From: Acanthornis magna
Taxonomy: Eukaryota > Chordata > Aves > Passeriformes > Acanthizidae
NCBI GenBank assembly: GCA_036785705.1
Contig: JAWUZG010000332.1
Coordinates: 868,001-932,000, forward strand
Reading direction: 5' to 3'
DNA length: 64,000 bases
Below the pieces are notes generated by a model that worked only from the letters and a program-made list of their open reading frames with translations, was not told where the DNA came from and ran no database searches. Each line of letters starts with the position of its first letter. Within the stretch, counting starts at the first letter, position 1. A program made the position numbers and the translations under genes. Positions 36,398-47,053 of the stretch are shown in pieces.

Positions 36398-38575
36398 CCT
36401 AGGGTGTGGGGTTGTCTTGGCTCTTGGAACTGGAATTGGCAGCGTGAGTGCCACAGCAATCTCCAGTGACTTGAAGTATTCCAGAAATACTTGGAAAAAC
36501 TGCTTCCTGTTGTCAGGCTGGGGGGAAAGTGGATTGTCTGAAGGGCTCAGCAGTACGAGATATCCAAAGGGGTTGCACTGCTTCTGTGGAATGCAGTGCC
36601 TTGAGACCTTTCTGCTCTGTGCAAGCAAACCAAGCAGCAGGGTGGGCTCTGCTCCACCAGAGATGTGAAGACTGGGGCACAGACTGGCACATTTTGGGAA
36701 GCAGTCAATGTTGTATGGATTCTGTGAGAAGTGTGTTGATATTTTGAAATTACTTAGGTAAGTTAGCTAGGTAGACCTTCAGAAGAGATGGTGTGGCTTT
36801 TAGCAGTCATTTGTCAGAAAAAAATAATGACTGTAAAGCTCATCATATTACAATTTTCATTTTTGGTGCGTGCCATGCTGTATTTTCATGTGTATATCAC
36901 TTTTAGTTTAGATTCTAATTACAGTGTATGTGCAGCTATTAGAAATCTGAAGCTACCAAGTGTTTCAGGTTTTCTCAATTCTCTGAGCTCATTCCACCCC
37001 ACTGAAGCTGCACAGAAGCTTTCCTGTCATTTTCAACTCTGATACAAACAATAGTAATTTCTCTGCTTCAACAGATTAAGAAAATAATTATACTGTACTT
37101 GAATAAAATAATCTATTTCTTTTAACTAGTGTGTCAAAAGAAATACTGATCTTTTGTGTTATCCACATCTACCCAAATGTCTGACATGTGTCCAAAAGAG
37201 CCTTAAAGAACAAAGATGCCTTTTAGAAGCTGAATTTCTTTTCTAAAGATAGAGTATTCATTTAGGGAAAGAAATACCACACTTAACTTAATGCTATGAA
37301 CTACCACACTTATCCTAATATTGTTGAAATCATGGTGGTAGTTCAGGAATGTTAATGACTGAATCATATATGTATTAGTTAGTGGAGGATTTGATATCTT
37401 CCCCTTGAATAATTCAAATTATTTGCCTTTATATTGGGACCATGAAAACAATTCTGAATTTAATAGTATTTTAGTGAATTATAGACTTTATTATCTGTTC
37501 TGGAGAGTTTTTTCTGAAAACAGAGATGTCAGTGATACTTCCAGTAACAGTTTCTTTGTAATTGTTGTACTCTCAGTGTCCTGAGGTTGCATTTAACCAG
37601 GACTTTATATTTCTTAATTTGTGAAGTGAAAATTTGTACAGGCTACAAAAACTTTTTGCATAAAACATTTGCAAACAAATAGAATACCATAAAGCTTTCA
37701 TAGTTTTTCCCTTATCCCAGAACTGGGTAAAAATCCACTCCCATTGGTACCAGGTAATAAAATGTAGACAGTTTCTGAATTCTACAGATGCTACATGGAC
37801 ATGTAGAGCTCCAGGTTCTTCAGTTTGCACTTTGGATCATGAGTTGAGCCTGTGTCAGTAGTGGGAACTTACAAAAGATTTCCTTTTGAGTTTCTTTTAT
37901 GAGCTCAGAAATATTGTTTCCATGGCAGGAACCTTTTTACTTTGAATTTCTGAGGAGGGTTTGTGCTGTAAGTTCCTGTACTCCAGTGTCTTGATTTCTG
38001 CAGTGATGACAAGAGCCAGCTGCTATCACGAACTGAAAGGATATCTTGCTTGCTTCGATGCATGCACCTTACCTATAATATCATCATGCAATTTAATGTA
38101 TAGCACAACTGGTTGCTTAATACCATTGTATTTGAATATAAGATGATTGTGAAGTGGTAAAGGTGCCACTGTTTCTGTTCAGTGCAATGTAATGTAGCAC
38201 TGGGACAGGGAAGGGCTCCACAAGAGGACAGTGCAGTGATTATAATAACCCCATCTATCTTGATCTTAAATGTCATCTTTTTGTATATGGGAGAAAGACA
38301 CTCACGAGAGACCAGTGGCTGTGTTTCTTTTGTTTAATCAGTAATGATGGCTCGAGTCAGGAAAGAGAATTAGTAGAAACACAATGTGAAAGCTTAACAG
38401 GTGGTTGGGGTGAGAATCTGTCAGTCCTGGCTCATGCCCAAGTGACTTGCACAAAGGTGTGAAAAGTGTGCTAATGGGGGGGGGGGGGTAGATTAGTCGT
38501 AGAAGATGAACTTTAGGAATCCCCGGTTACTGACTAAAAAAATGTAACTGACATCTGTTACTCGTTTCTCTATTT
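36398..38575. other. Noncoding DNA
   Basis: A plus-strand frame at 36417-36668 (83 codons) follows the CR1 directly but shows no recognised domain. A 27-base imperfect tandem pair lies at about 37275-37312. A 13-G run lies at 38476-38488. Otherwise nothing. Confidence 0.5.
38476..38488 (+). repeat. Poly-G run (13 G)
   Basis: A pure G homopolymer. It is prone to length error and polymorphism. Confidence 0.9.
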
Positions 38576-38604
38576 AAAAAAAAAAAAAAATATTAAAAAA
38601 AAAT
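38576..38604 (+). repeat. Poly-A run
   Basis: About 15 A, then TATT, then nine A. No retrocopy body is recognisable upstream. Confidence 0.85.
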
Positions 38605-38660
38605 TGTTCTGCTGCTATTATGTGGAAGAAAGTTAGTACTTGCCATTAAGCAGAAGCTTT

Positions 38661-38911
38661 CACGTGTGGCTTGTCACACTGTGCCTGACAGGAGCCACGT
38701 GTCCTGATCCAGTTAGTGCAGTCATTCAGATAAGAAAAGGCTTTGGTATGAGAAGAATTGGCTGCTGCTGCAGAAGGGAAGCGTGGTCACAAAGGGCTCA
38801 TTTCTGGCTTACCTGAGGGAGCACCAGAGCAGCCTCGGCGTCAGTGAGGGCAGCGTCTGAGCCCTGAAATAATGCTTCATTAATGCATGTGACTGCTTCA
38901 TTAAACACGTG
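38661..38911. promoter_or_regulatory. Cluster of three CACGTG E-boxes
   Basis: Perfect CACGTG palindromes lie at 38661-38666, 38696-38701 and 38906-38911. CACGTG is bound by bHLH-ZIP factors (USF, MYC/MAX) and by CLOCK/BMAL1. The motif contains CpG and is rare in this window, where I noticed only about five other copies, all dispersed. The exon candidate at 38813-38863 lies between sites two and three. Confidence 0.35.
38813..38863 (-). CDS. Candidate internal exon, 51 nt, unknown gene
   Basis: On the minus strand the acceptor GCATTATTTCAG precedes 51 bases that end in a very good donor, CCTCAG|GTAAGCC. Frame 0 is open and encodes GSDAALTDAEAALVLPQ: 17 residues, Ala/Leu/Asp-rich, compatible with an amphipathic helix. 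The segment is G+C-rich with several CpG and many G/C-ending codons inside AT-rich DNA, which is typical of coding exons. The same frame stays open upstream to about 39100, so a longer exon with another acceptor is possible. I looked for a match to IQGAP-type helical repeats and could not support it. No function is assigned. Confidence 0.35.
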
Positions 38912-39696
38912 GGCACCACAGAACAAAAGTGCCATCCTGCCATGAAGGCTGCTGCCTACTGATGGACACGGGGACAAAAGGGCAATTTCTGATGGCCGTA
39001 AAATAGCCTCATGCCTCAACCTCCTTTTGGAGCAACTACTGGGCAAAATATGTGAAAATTGTGATAGATTAGTCATAAGAGTGTGCTCAAACCCACCAAC
39101 ACATTGTGCAAATCACTTGATTGTTCCATAAGATACTCCTAATTGCAGGTTGACTGAAAACGTGAGGGGGGAGTTTTTTGGATAGTCACCCAGGCTGCTA
39201 GAGCCAGGGTCACAGGAACTCTTACCTGCATTAACATGGAACTGCTTTAACCATTTGGGGTTAGAATAGAAATACTTGTCAGATTTATTTAGGCCTAGTG
39301 ATTTCCACTTCACCCCCTTAGTTCTCCTCACCTGAAGTCTCTAATATAAAGAATATGTTTTTATACCTTCTTATGTCTGTATAGTAGCAGCACAAAGTCC
39401 TCTCTGCCCACAGCTGGAATCCTAGACACTCTGTAGTAGAAATAGTAAATAAGCAGGTATAATAGCTGCTCTGCACTTGTAAAAATGTCTGGCTTAACAT
39501 GAGCTTGGTGAAAAAAACCTTTTCCTGAATAAGACTGTTATTAAAAAGAATATTGTGTTATATTGTTATAACTAAGAATACTTATTCTGAATGAATCCAT
39601 ACTAATGTTACATAAACAATCTAAATCATTTCTGTTTTGACAGGGAATTTTCAAGCTGCCTTTTCCTGACATAATTTTCATTTTATGTTCTTTCAG
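38864..39696. other. Noncoding DNA
   Basis: Near 38870-38900 an AT-rich, homeodomain-like ATTAATGCAT stretch adjoins the third E-box. A 9-nt acceptor-donor pair (39332-39340, minus) has a poor pyrimidine tract. Nothing else. Confidence 0.45.
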
Positions 39697-39749
39697 GAGA
39701 AAACTTAGCTGGCTTTCATCAGAGTACATCAAATACAGCACTCCTTGTG
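39697..39749 (+). other. Exon-like segment, 53 nt
   Basis: CATTTTATGTTCTTTCAG is followed by 53 bases and a strong donor, GTG|GTAAGAAT. Two of three frames are open: one gives ENLAGFHQSTSNTALLV after two leading bases, the other RKLSWLSSEYIKYSTPC. Fifty-three nt changes the frame, so if used as a cassette it would act as a frame switch or poison exon. No gene is recognised. Confidence 0.25.
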
Positions 39750-42630
39750 GTAAGAATATCCGATTATTTAAGTTGTATTATAAAATGTAGCTCTCTGGAA
39801 TCTGACACTTTCAGCTGTTTTTCATTTTCAGTAACTGCATTTAACAGTTCCATCTTCCTTTCAGCAGCACTTTAATTCTTTTTATTCCTTTGTTCCTGTC
39901 TTCTCTGCTTTCCGAATTTATTCTGTAACTTCATGAACAATGCTGTAAATCTTCCTGCAGTCGGTATTTCAGACAGTCATAACCAGCATGTGGTATGTGA
40001 AATCTGGGCATTCCAAGATCTACTTTTATTTATGCTCTTGTGTTTCTATTCATTTTGTGAAATTTTTGGCATCATTAGTGATGTCAAATTTGAGCCTGTT
40101 GCCCTAGAAAGACAAATATAATAATAATTTTTCAGTGAAAAAGGAGAATGTTCAGGAGACACCTAACTGACTCCACTGTGTTTTGTCATTTAAAGAACAT
40201 ACTGCAGGGATTTTTCATCACTGTCCCATCCTTTCTCTTTGGAGTACCATGCTGTTTCTAGTTCACTGTTTTTTGCATCCAGCTTTACTACTTTTTACGG
40301 GCTCTTTTTAAATGAAAATCACGCTGTTTATATTTGGAGTGGTTTTGAAAGCACTGTCTATCTAACTCTGTCTTATTTTTCCTTCTGTGTTTTGGATAAT
40401 AAGCTTCATATCATGGTGTAGAATACTGTTATTGCACTTAGTCCTGGTGCTGCAGCAAATATTGGTTTTTATCCTACCAATGAACTGAGGAGGGGAGGAG
40501 GCTACTGCTTCAAAATGTTTAAACCAGTATAAAGGAATATATTCTAGATCATGTCTTGTTTTTGACTATTCTGTGTTTATAAATGGAGTGCTGAATTTGG
40601 GTATGTGGCAGCCATAGGGATCATGGAGGCCCAGACATAAGAATTGTGTATCTGCAATTCTACAAGAAGAGAGAAATTCTTAAATCTATATCTTTAGATA
40701 ATTGTGCTTGTGAAGGTGAACTATCCCTTCCTAAATGCATGCCTTCATATTTCAGTGCAAAATTTTTGTGTATAGTGTGTAAACTCATTTCAGGCTTAAA
40801 GAAACCTCAAACAAACAACTAAACCAAATAATACAAGCTTCTTAAAACCATGTCAAATCATGTCAAAGCCCTTCAAACTGACTCTGAGTTAAAGTTCGGA
40901 ATTTGGCAGTGGTTCTGTTACAATGCAAATATTTGTAAGAGGTAGCATGTTACTACTGAATTGAAAGTGCTGCAAGAGAAATATATGGAGAGGATTAACA
41001 GATACAATGCTTGATGTCAATTTTTTTTCTCTAAGTTATTTGGATCCATAGAAACTCTTTTCCTCTGTTGAGAAATAGAAAAATTGAATGCTGACCCTAA
41101 AGAGACTCAGTCACTTTAGCTGTGTAAGTGGGAGGGTCGAGCTTTTTCATCTTTTGTTTGCTGGTGATAACAAAAGTTCTATTTCCATTTAATTTGCCAG
41201 TCTAGGAGAAAAACATATTTTTTTTAATGCATGTGTGATGTATTTTTTCAGTGTATGTGTGATGACTTGAGTCGTTGAAGGCTGTTTTTATGCCCGTTCC
41301 CTATTAGAATCAGACCATTTATTCAGAAAAACCAGTTCCTGTGTTGTAATTGGTACTGCAATATGTGGTGAGAGCTGTGTCCTGGTTGGCTGTGGGCATG
41401 ACCTCCTGAAGTTCTTCCAATCTCAGTTATTCCCTGATTCTCTGATTCATATCAAAGTCCAGTTCTGTGAGCCTAGTTTGTAATGAGTGATTTGCCATCA
41501 ACACTGCTATTCTGCTGTCCTATCTGTCGTCCAAAGAGGGTTCAATTCAATCCAATGGGACAGTTCACTGCAAATGAAAACAGGGCATCTTCCCTGGCCT
41601 CTCCACAAAGTTTAACTTGGACATTAAAGCCCCCTGTTTCAAGTGATCCTCTGTGCCTAACTTAGTTTTGGGAAATTATGTTTATGCATGTGGAAAAGTA
41701 CTAAACCTTATAACTTGTGCCCTGTCCTATGAAGAATAACGCAGGGTAGAGATGGGTTTATAGTTAGGTATTGAACATAACTGCCTGGGGTCACTCTACT
41801 CCCAGACCTGTCTGTAAGGTCTAAAATATAATAATCCCAGGGATGAGTAAAGAGAAGGCTCAGATGGATATGGAGGCACTCATCAGCCCATCTTTCTTGC
41901 TGTTTGGTCTACTTGTCTTGTTCTGCCTTTTTTTTTTTTTTTATTTCTCTTTTATCCCAAATATGACCATCTTTTCTCATAGCAGAAGGAGTTCTTTCAA
42001 AAGAAGCATTTATAATTTTTTATTTGAAATAATCTGTAGAGGAACTCATTAATCTAGAATTACTGAGTAGAATTGAACATTCAGATTGATTGAACTTAAA
42101 CTGATCTTTTTGTTGTTCCAAAGGACTTTTCCTAGTGATTTATTTCAACGAAAGTCTTTGTCACCTTTCTTCTTGTACAAAGTCAGTACTCCAGGAAAAT
42201 GTGTTTTCTACTGCCTTGAGTAAGTTTGGGACAGGATTTGTATTCACATGTATAAGTCTAATCCAGAAAAAGGTTTTCATCCTTGTTATTAGCTACAACA
42301 TTGTTCATCTAATGATCTCCTATTACAAACAATTAATTGACTAAGTTGCAAGATATAATTTCTGTTAAATATGTAACAAATATACAGTGGTCACTTCCCA
42401 CTGCACTGATGTGCAGTCACCTCTGGGATAAAAAACTGACACTTCATCTCTGTGCTCTCATGATCAGTATGTCCAGCTGGAGCTTCATTCAGAGTTCAGG
42501 GAGATAAGAATATAATTATTTTAATTGGTATTTGGCCAGTACGCTTAGGTCAAACAACACTCCTGAAAAAAACAAAGTGGGGAAATTTTTGTCATTCCCA
42601 AGAGCTGTGATTTTCTGCCTTGAAAAAAGT
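39750..42630. other. AT-rich noncoding DNA
   Basis: No gene. There is a small A/C tract near 40801-40837 and a 15-T run at about 41928-41942. Two near-copies of a GTGTGATG motif lie at 41229-41265. Nothing else. Confidence 0.5.
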
Positions 42631-42702
42631 AAATCACAAAGCAAAACAAATCCAAATCAACAACCTCCCCCCAAAGAAACAAACAACAATCCAAAGCAAC
42701 CT
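42631..42702 (+). repeat. A/C-rich tract
   Basis: Imperfect AAAC, CCAAAT and CCCCCCAAAG units with few G or T. Confidence 0.75.
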
Positions 42703-45700
42703 GTACGAAACTTGGAGAATAAGTTGTGTCTGAAATGACAAAGTATCACCTGCTAAATTACGGGTACACCTCTGCATTTTTCAGATATTGATTTGCGGTC
42801 TTTCCAACACTGACTGAAATTAGCTCACAGTATTTGACAGAACTTTAGCTCAAGACACATGATAAACTTGGATGCCTTGGATATTTCAAATATGTTAAGT
42901 TGATATCAGCAGGTGACACTTTATACCACTGTGATTTAAATCCCTCACAAATCGTTTGGCATCAGCAGGAAAGAGAAGTAAGTGGAGTTATTAATAGGAT
43001 ATTGAATGAGGAAGCACCTGTTTGTCCAGATGTTTGTTTAAATAGATATGTTTACCCTTTCACTGAATACAATTAATGTTTGTGTTTACAGTCTTAAAAT
43101 TAGTATTTTTCAAATTTGAAATATATCAACTTTCAAGATTCCAAGGGCAGAATTAAGAAAAAAGACAATTTTAATATTAAGCTAGTATTTCTATTAAAAA
43201 AAAAATACTATATTAAAACATCAGGATTGGTGCAACTCCATTCAACTGAAATCTGTTAATGAAATAACATTTCCAGTTAAGTCCCTTTTCCAGAAATTCT
43301 TTGTCTTTGTAGGGACAAGCTATTAATTTTACTGTTAACTTTGAGCCAAGTTAAACCAGACCAGAGTTAAGACCTTAACAACATCTGTCCTGACAAATAC
43401 AATTACTGTGGGTTTGTTTTCCCAGGATACCTTGGAAAAGGTAATAAAAAAGTGCATTCCCAAATGGGATGTGTTGTGTTCCTGCCTGGTCTGCAGTTCC
43501 TGGGGGCAGCGGTGGTGTGTCCTAAAGCAGGAATTTTGGTAGGAGATGTCCTTGATTTCAACCCCTGTAATGTAACTCTCTGCTGTGAGTAGGTGTGAGA
43601 TCAGCAGGAAAGGCTGGGAGGTTTCCTAATTGGAGCCCAGGATTGGATTCCTTCTCCTCTGGAGAAGATTTCTTTACCTGTGCAGTAAGAGCTGCTCCCA
43701 GCAGGATACCAAGGCAGAGCTACCTCCTGTATCTGTGTCTGACCTGCTTGTGGGGTGGAGAAAGGGTAAAGGAAGGGCTGGCACCAATTCTCCCAAGTCA
43801 GTGCCCTCATCAGGTTTGCTCCCTGGTCTGATTGTGAAGTCCTTTCCTCATTATTTGTGAGCAATTTGCATTTTAATAACAGGAAGAAGACAGGAACCCT
43901 GCCATGTGGGAATTTGCACGTGTTTATATGCAAGTAAATTCTAAGTATTATTTGTGTAAATGTATAGGTGAGTCTTTCTTAAACTACAGCATGTGATGCT
44001 TCAGTCTTGTTTAGTACTTTCTCAGTTCCTTTAATCACACAGAAGAAAATTTGATTCCATCCTTTCAGAAAAGCTGGCAGCAACCCAGTTTTTCTAGGAT
44101 AAGGCCAGAAGTAAAACACAGCTGCAATGCTTGTCTGCTGCTCTTTGTGAGCCAAAAACTTCCCAGCTATGCTCAGTTTGGGCTCCTGTGCTTTTACCCA
44201 GGGGAGAGCAAGAGATACAGGTCATACTTAGAAAAACAATTTTGGGTTTATAATATTCAGGTTTACACTTTGAACATTTTTAAGAAGAATCTTTTTGTGC
44301 CAAGCAGATGGGAAAGTTTGTAAACCATGAAGAATGGTGTAATAGAATAGGGCTTGTATTTCTAGAACTAAATCTCTTGAAAATCCCATTTTAAGAAGAC
44401 TGACACAATTTCACTTTTCTTTAACCTAAAATGAAAGATTTTTACTAATTACTAACTTCCACAGAAGTGCTTCCTAATAAAAGAAGATCCTTATGATTTT
44501 AAGGGCATAATTAAAGTTGTCAGAAGTTGTACTGAGTGAGGACCATTTGCTTTAATCCTTGGGAAATAATAAGGAAATGAGCTAACACCACTTACCATCA
44601 CAATCCCGTCAGAGCCAAAGAAAGGGGGGCTGGGAAAGGTGTGATTATAGCTCAGGATGGGTTGGATCACACTCTCCTGGTGAACAGGAGCAATTATCAG
44701 TCAGGTGGTGTTTAACATTTCAATTAGCTGCACTATTATTGAGCTGTAAGAACAACAGCCCAAACAGGCAACACTTTGGCTGGCCTTTGCCCTGAGAACA
44801 GACCTGTTTCCACAGCTGTTTCCTAAGTAGGAATTAGGATACTTTTATGATAATGCCTCTTTTTTTTCCTCCACCCCGCTTTCTCCCCCAGTTTTACTTT
44901 AGCTTAATGAAACTCAAAGCATTTTCTTAAAGGAGAGCTTGTTCCATAGGAGAGGTTTGGGGTTTTTGTCCCCTGCTTTCTTTCTCAGCTGCTCTTGTAA
45001 TCCATTTTCTCTCTTGTTTTCTCCAAGACATAAATTCATATTCTGCTCTTTGCAGCATCACCAAATAATAGTCTCATAAACACACAGAGCTGTCCCTGTC
45101 TTACTGAGCTTTTTATTTCTCCAAGAACATTTATATTGCTTGTGGCCCCTCCTTAGGGGAGGGTAATATAGACCAAAGTGAAACAGTTGTGCAGTTGGTG
45201 TGTGGTGCAGGTATTTATAAAGAATTTTGAAAAAAACCCCAAAAAACAGCTTGCATCAAACACATCATAGCTCAGCTGTTGCCCAAAGCCATAGGAAGCA
45301 AGGCTACTGTTCTCAGAATCAAAAGTTGTGGCATTGAACAATTTGCCCCAAGGCAAAGGGAATCAAATTGTCTGAGAATTTTGATATTGATCCAGATTTG
45401 ACAGTGGAACATTATGATGATCTCCCATTACTGGGGATTGCTCCATTATGAGATTACTCTTTGAAATCTTAAAACTTTCTTCAACTTCTGCATCAATTAC
45501 TTTCCATATCCTTATAAGCACTAGATTATCTTTTCTGCATAAGCAATTAGTTGAGAAAAGAAAAAAGTGTTCCTGTAAAATGAAATAGAAATAAAAAAAA
45601 GATGAGTTGTTAAAAAAAATTCATTACAGATGTAGCTCCACTATTAAACTTATTAAACTTTGAATTATTTGTTAATTTTCTATTGAACATAAGAAAAAGT

Positions 45701-46500
45701 CATGAGAGAGAAATATTTCATGTGAGAGGTAAACCTTAATAGCATTATGAGTTTAATCGAAAAAGTAATAAAATTTACCTTCTCAAAATGCAAAAGAAAT
45801 TATTAGAATTACCCCTTTCTCTTGAAATGAAATGTGGGGCAGGGTGGTAGAGGAAGAGTTGTTTTGGAATTTGTTTTTTAATGAATTGCAGAGGAGGTGA
45901 AAAAAATAGGCTTGGTTGTTTGGGGACTGAATATTGAAGCTGGTAATGGTAATAATGTCCTTACCTTTTTGATCCATACATTTAAATTGTGGCAAAAACT
46001 GGTGCTTGGGCAAAGCAGCATTTTCTCACATAAATTTTGAAACAAAAGTCCAGGACAATATTTTTCAATTGATGTAAGAAACAAAAACTCTTAAAGTTCT
46101 GGAAAGAAATAATTTAATGAGAAGTGATTTTTTTTTTTTTTTTAATATTATTTCAGTTTGGCATTTAAATGCAAACAGTTCTTTTTCAATGAATTTAAAG
46201 TTAAAATGTCAGTTCATTTTGATTTGGTGGTTAAAAAAACTGAAGTGACATTTCAAAATGAAATAAAATATCATTTTGAATCAATGTTAATATGAAAGGT
46301 CACTTAGTTTTCATAGCCAAAAAATCCTTCTGGAACAGAATATTTCCTAGTTAAGCAGGAATTAGGATTTTTTTCTAAATTTCTTATAGAAAAATGTAAA
46401 TTATTTTATATGTATAAGCATCAGTTCTCATTCACACTATTTGCACGTGAAATATGTTGCCTGGCTCTATCAAAAATATACTTTGTTTGAATTCCATGTC
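42703..46500. other. Noncoding DNA with a possible conserved element
   Basis: At about 44690-44750, TTTCAATTAGCTGCACTATTATTGAGCTG-like AT-rich sequence with CAATTAG homeodomain cores lies in otherwise mixed DNA and could be a conserved noncoding element. The 43.5-43.9 kb section is G+C-richer with frames of up to 110 codons and no domain. A 16-T run lies at 46128-46143. Confidence 0.4.
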
Positions 46501-46708
46501 TCTGCTGCCGTAGAAATACTTGCCCGCTCTGTGCAGCTGGAGCTCTGTTAGAAATGTGGAATAGGCTCTCCGTGTGACCTGGGCAGGCTGCCGCACCTTC
46601 CCGTGCCTCCTGGGCGCTCACAGCCCTGGGAATGCCCTTCCTTCCTCCCTTCTTTGTCGCTGCCAGAGCTCAGTGGCGCTGCCCGAGGGCTGCTCTTGAT
46701 GCCTTACC
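46501..46708. other. CpG-rich flank of the LTR candidate
   Basis: Contains many CpG (CCGCAC, CCCGTG, GGCGCT, GTCGCT, CCCGAG). It may be part of the neighbouring element, a separate insertion, or a small CpG island. I see no primer-binding site next to the presumed U5 end and no gag-like frame. Confidence 0.3.
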
Positions 46709-47053
46709 GGCTGGTGAAAATATGGAGCAGACACAGCAGTAAAGGGAAAAGGGAATTTATTTCGGTTTAATAGGATCCGAGGCGCTCAACTCGCCCAAGG
46801 TGGAAACTCCGAGCAGCACGAGAGCGAGCCCCACCCGTACAATGCGTCCTGAGCTTTATGGACCTTGCAAATTAGCACATCTACCTAAAATCCCCCAATA
46901 AGAAACTTAATAAATGAAGTCATTGTCCCCCTATTCTAATTGCCCCCACAATGGGACTACAGCCAATTTATAAAAACATGTTCCAGAGAGAAGGCTCTGT
47001 CCAAGCTTGGAGCCCCTGGTTCTGGGATAGTAAAAATGTTTGGTGTTCTTCAC
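46709..47053 (-). mobile_element. Probable solo LTR of an endogenous retrovirus
   Basis: Read on the minus strand, the segment could begin TGAAGAACACC and end TTTTCACCA, giving the TG...CA ends of an LTR at about 345 bases. Inside, in order, are a U3-like AT-rich part with TATA-like sites (plus-side 46969-46974 and 46853-46858), a CpG-rich R-like part, an AATAAA signal (plus-side 46756-46761), and a short U5-like tail ending near GCTGTGTCTGCTCC. No internal retroviral genes are seen on either side, so it is solo. The flanking bases do not show a clear target-site duplication, so the ends are provisional. I cannot name the family. Confidence 0.5.

Noticed and set aside
36296..36628. 110-codon minus frame
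   Set aside because: It partly overlaps the antisense of a diverged CR1 and has no domain.
38813..39076. Resemblance of the minus frame to IQGAP-type helical repeats
   Set aside because: Only a vague helical Ala/Leu/Asn pattern; no convincing residue-level match.
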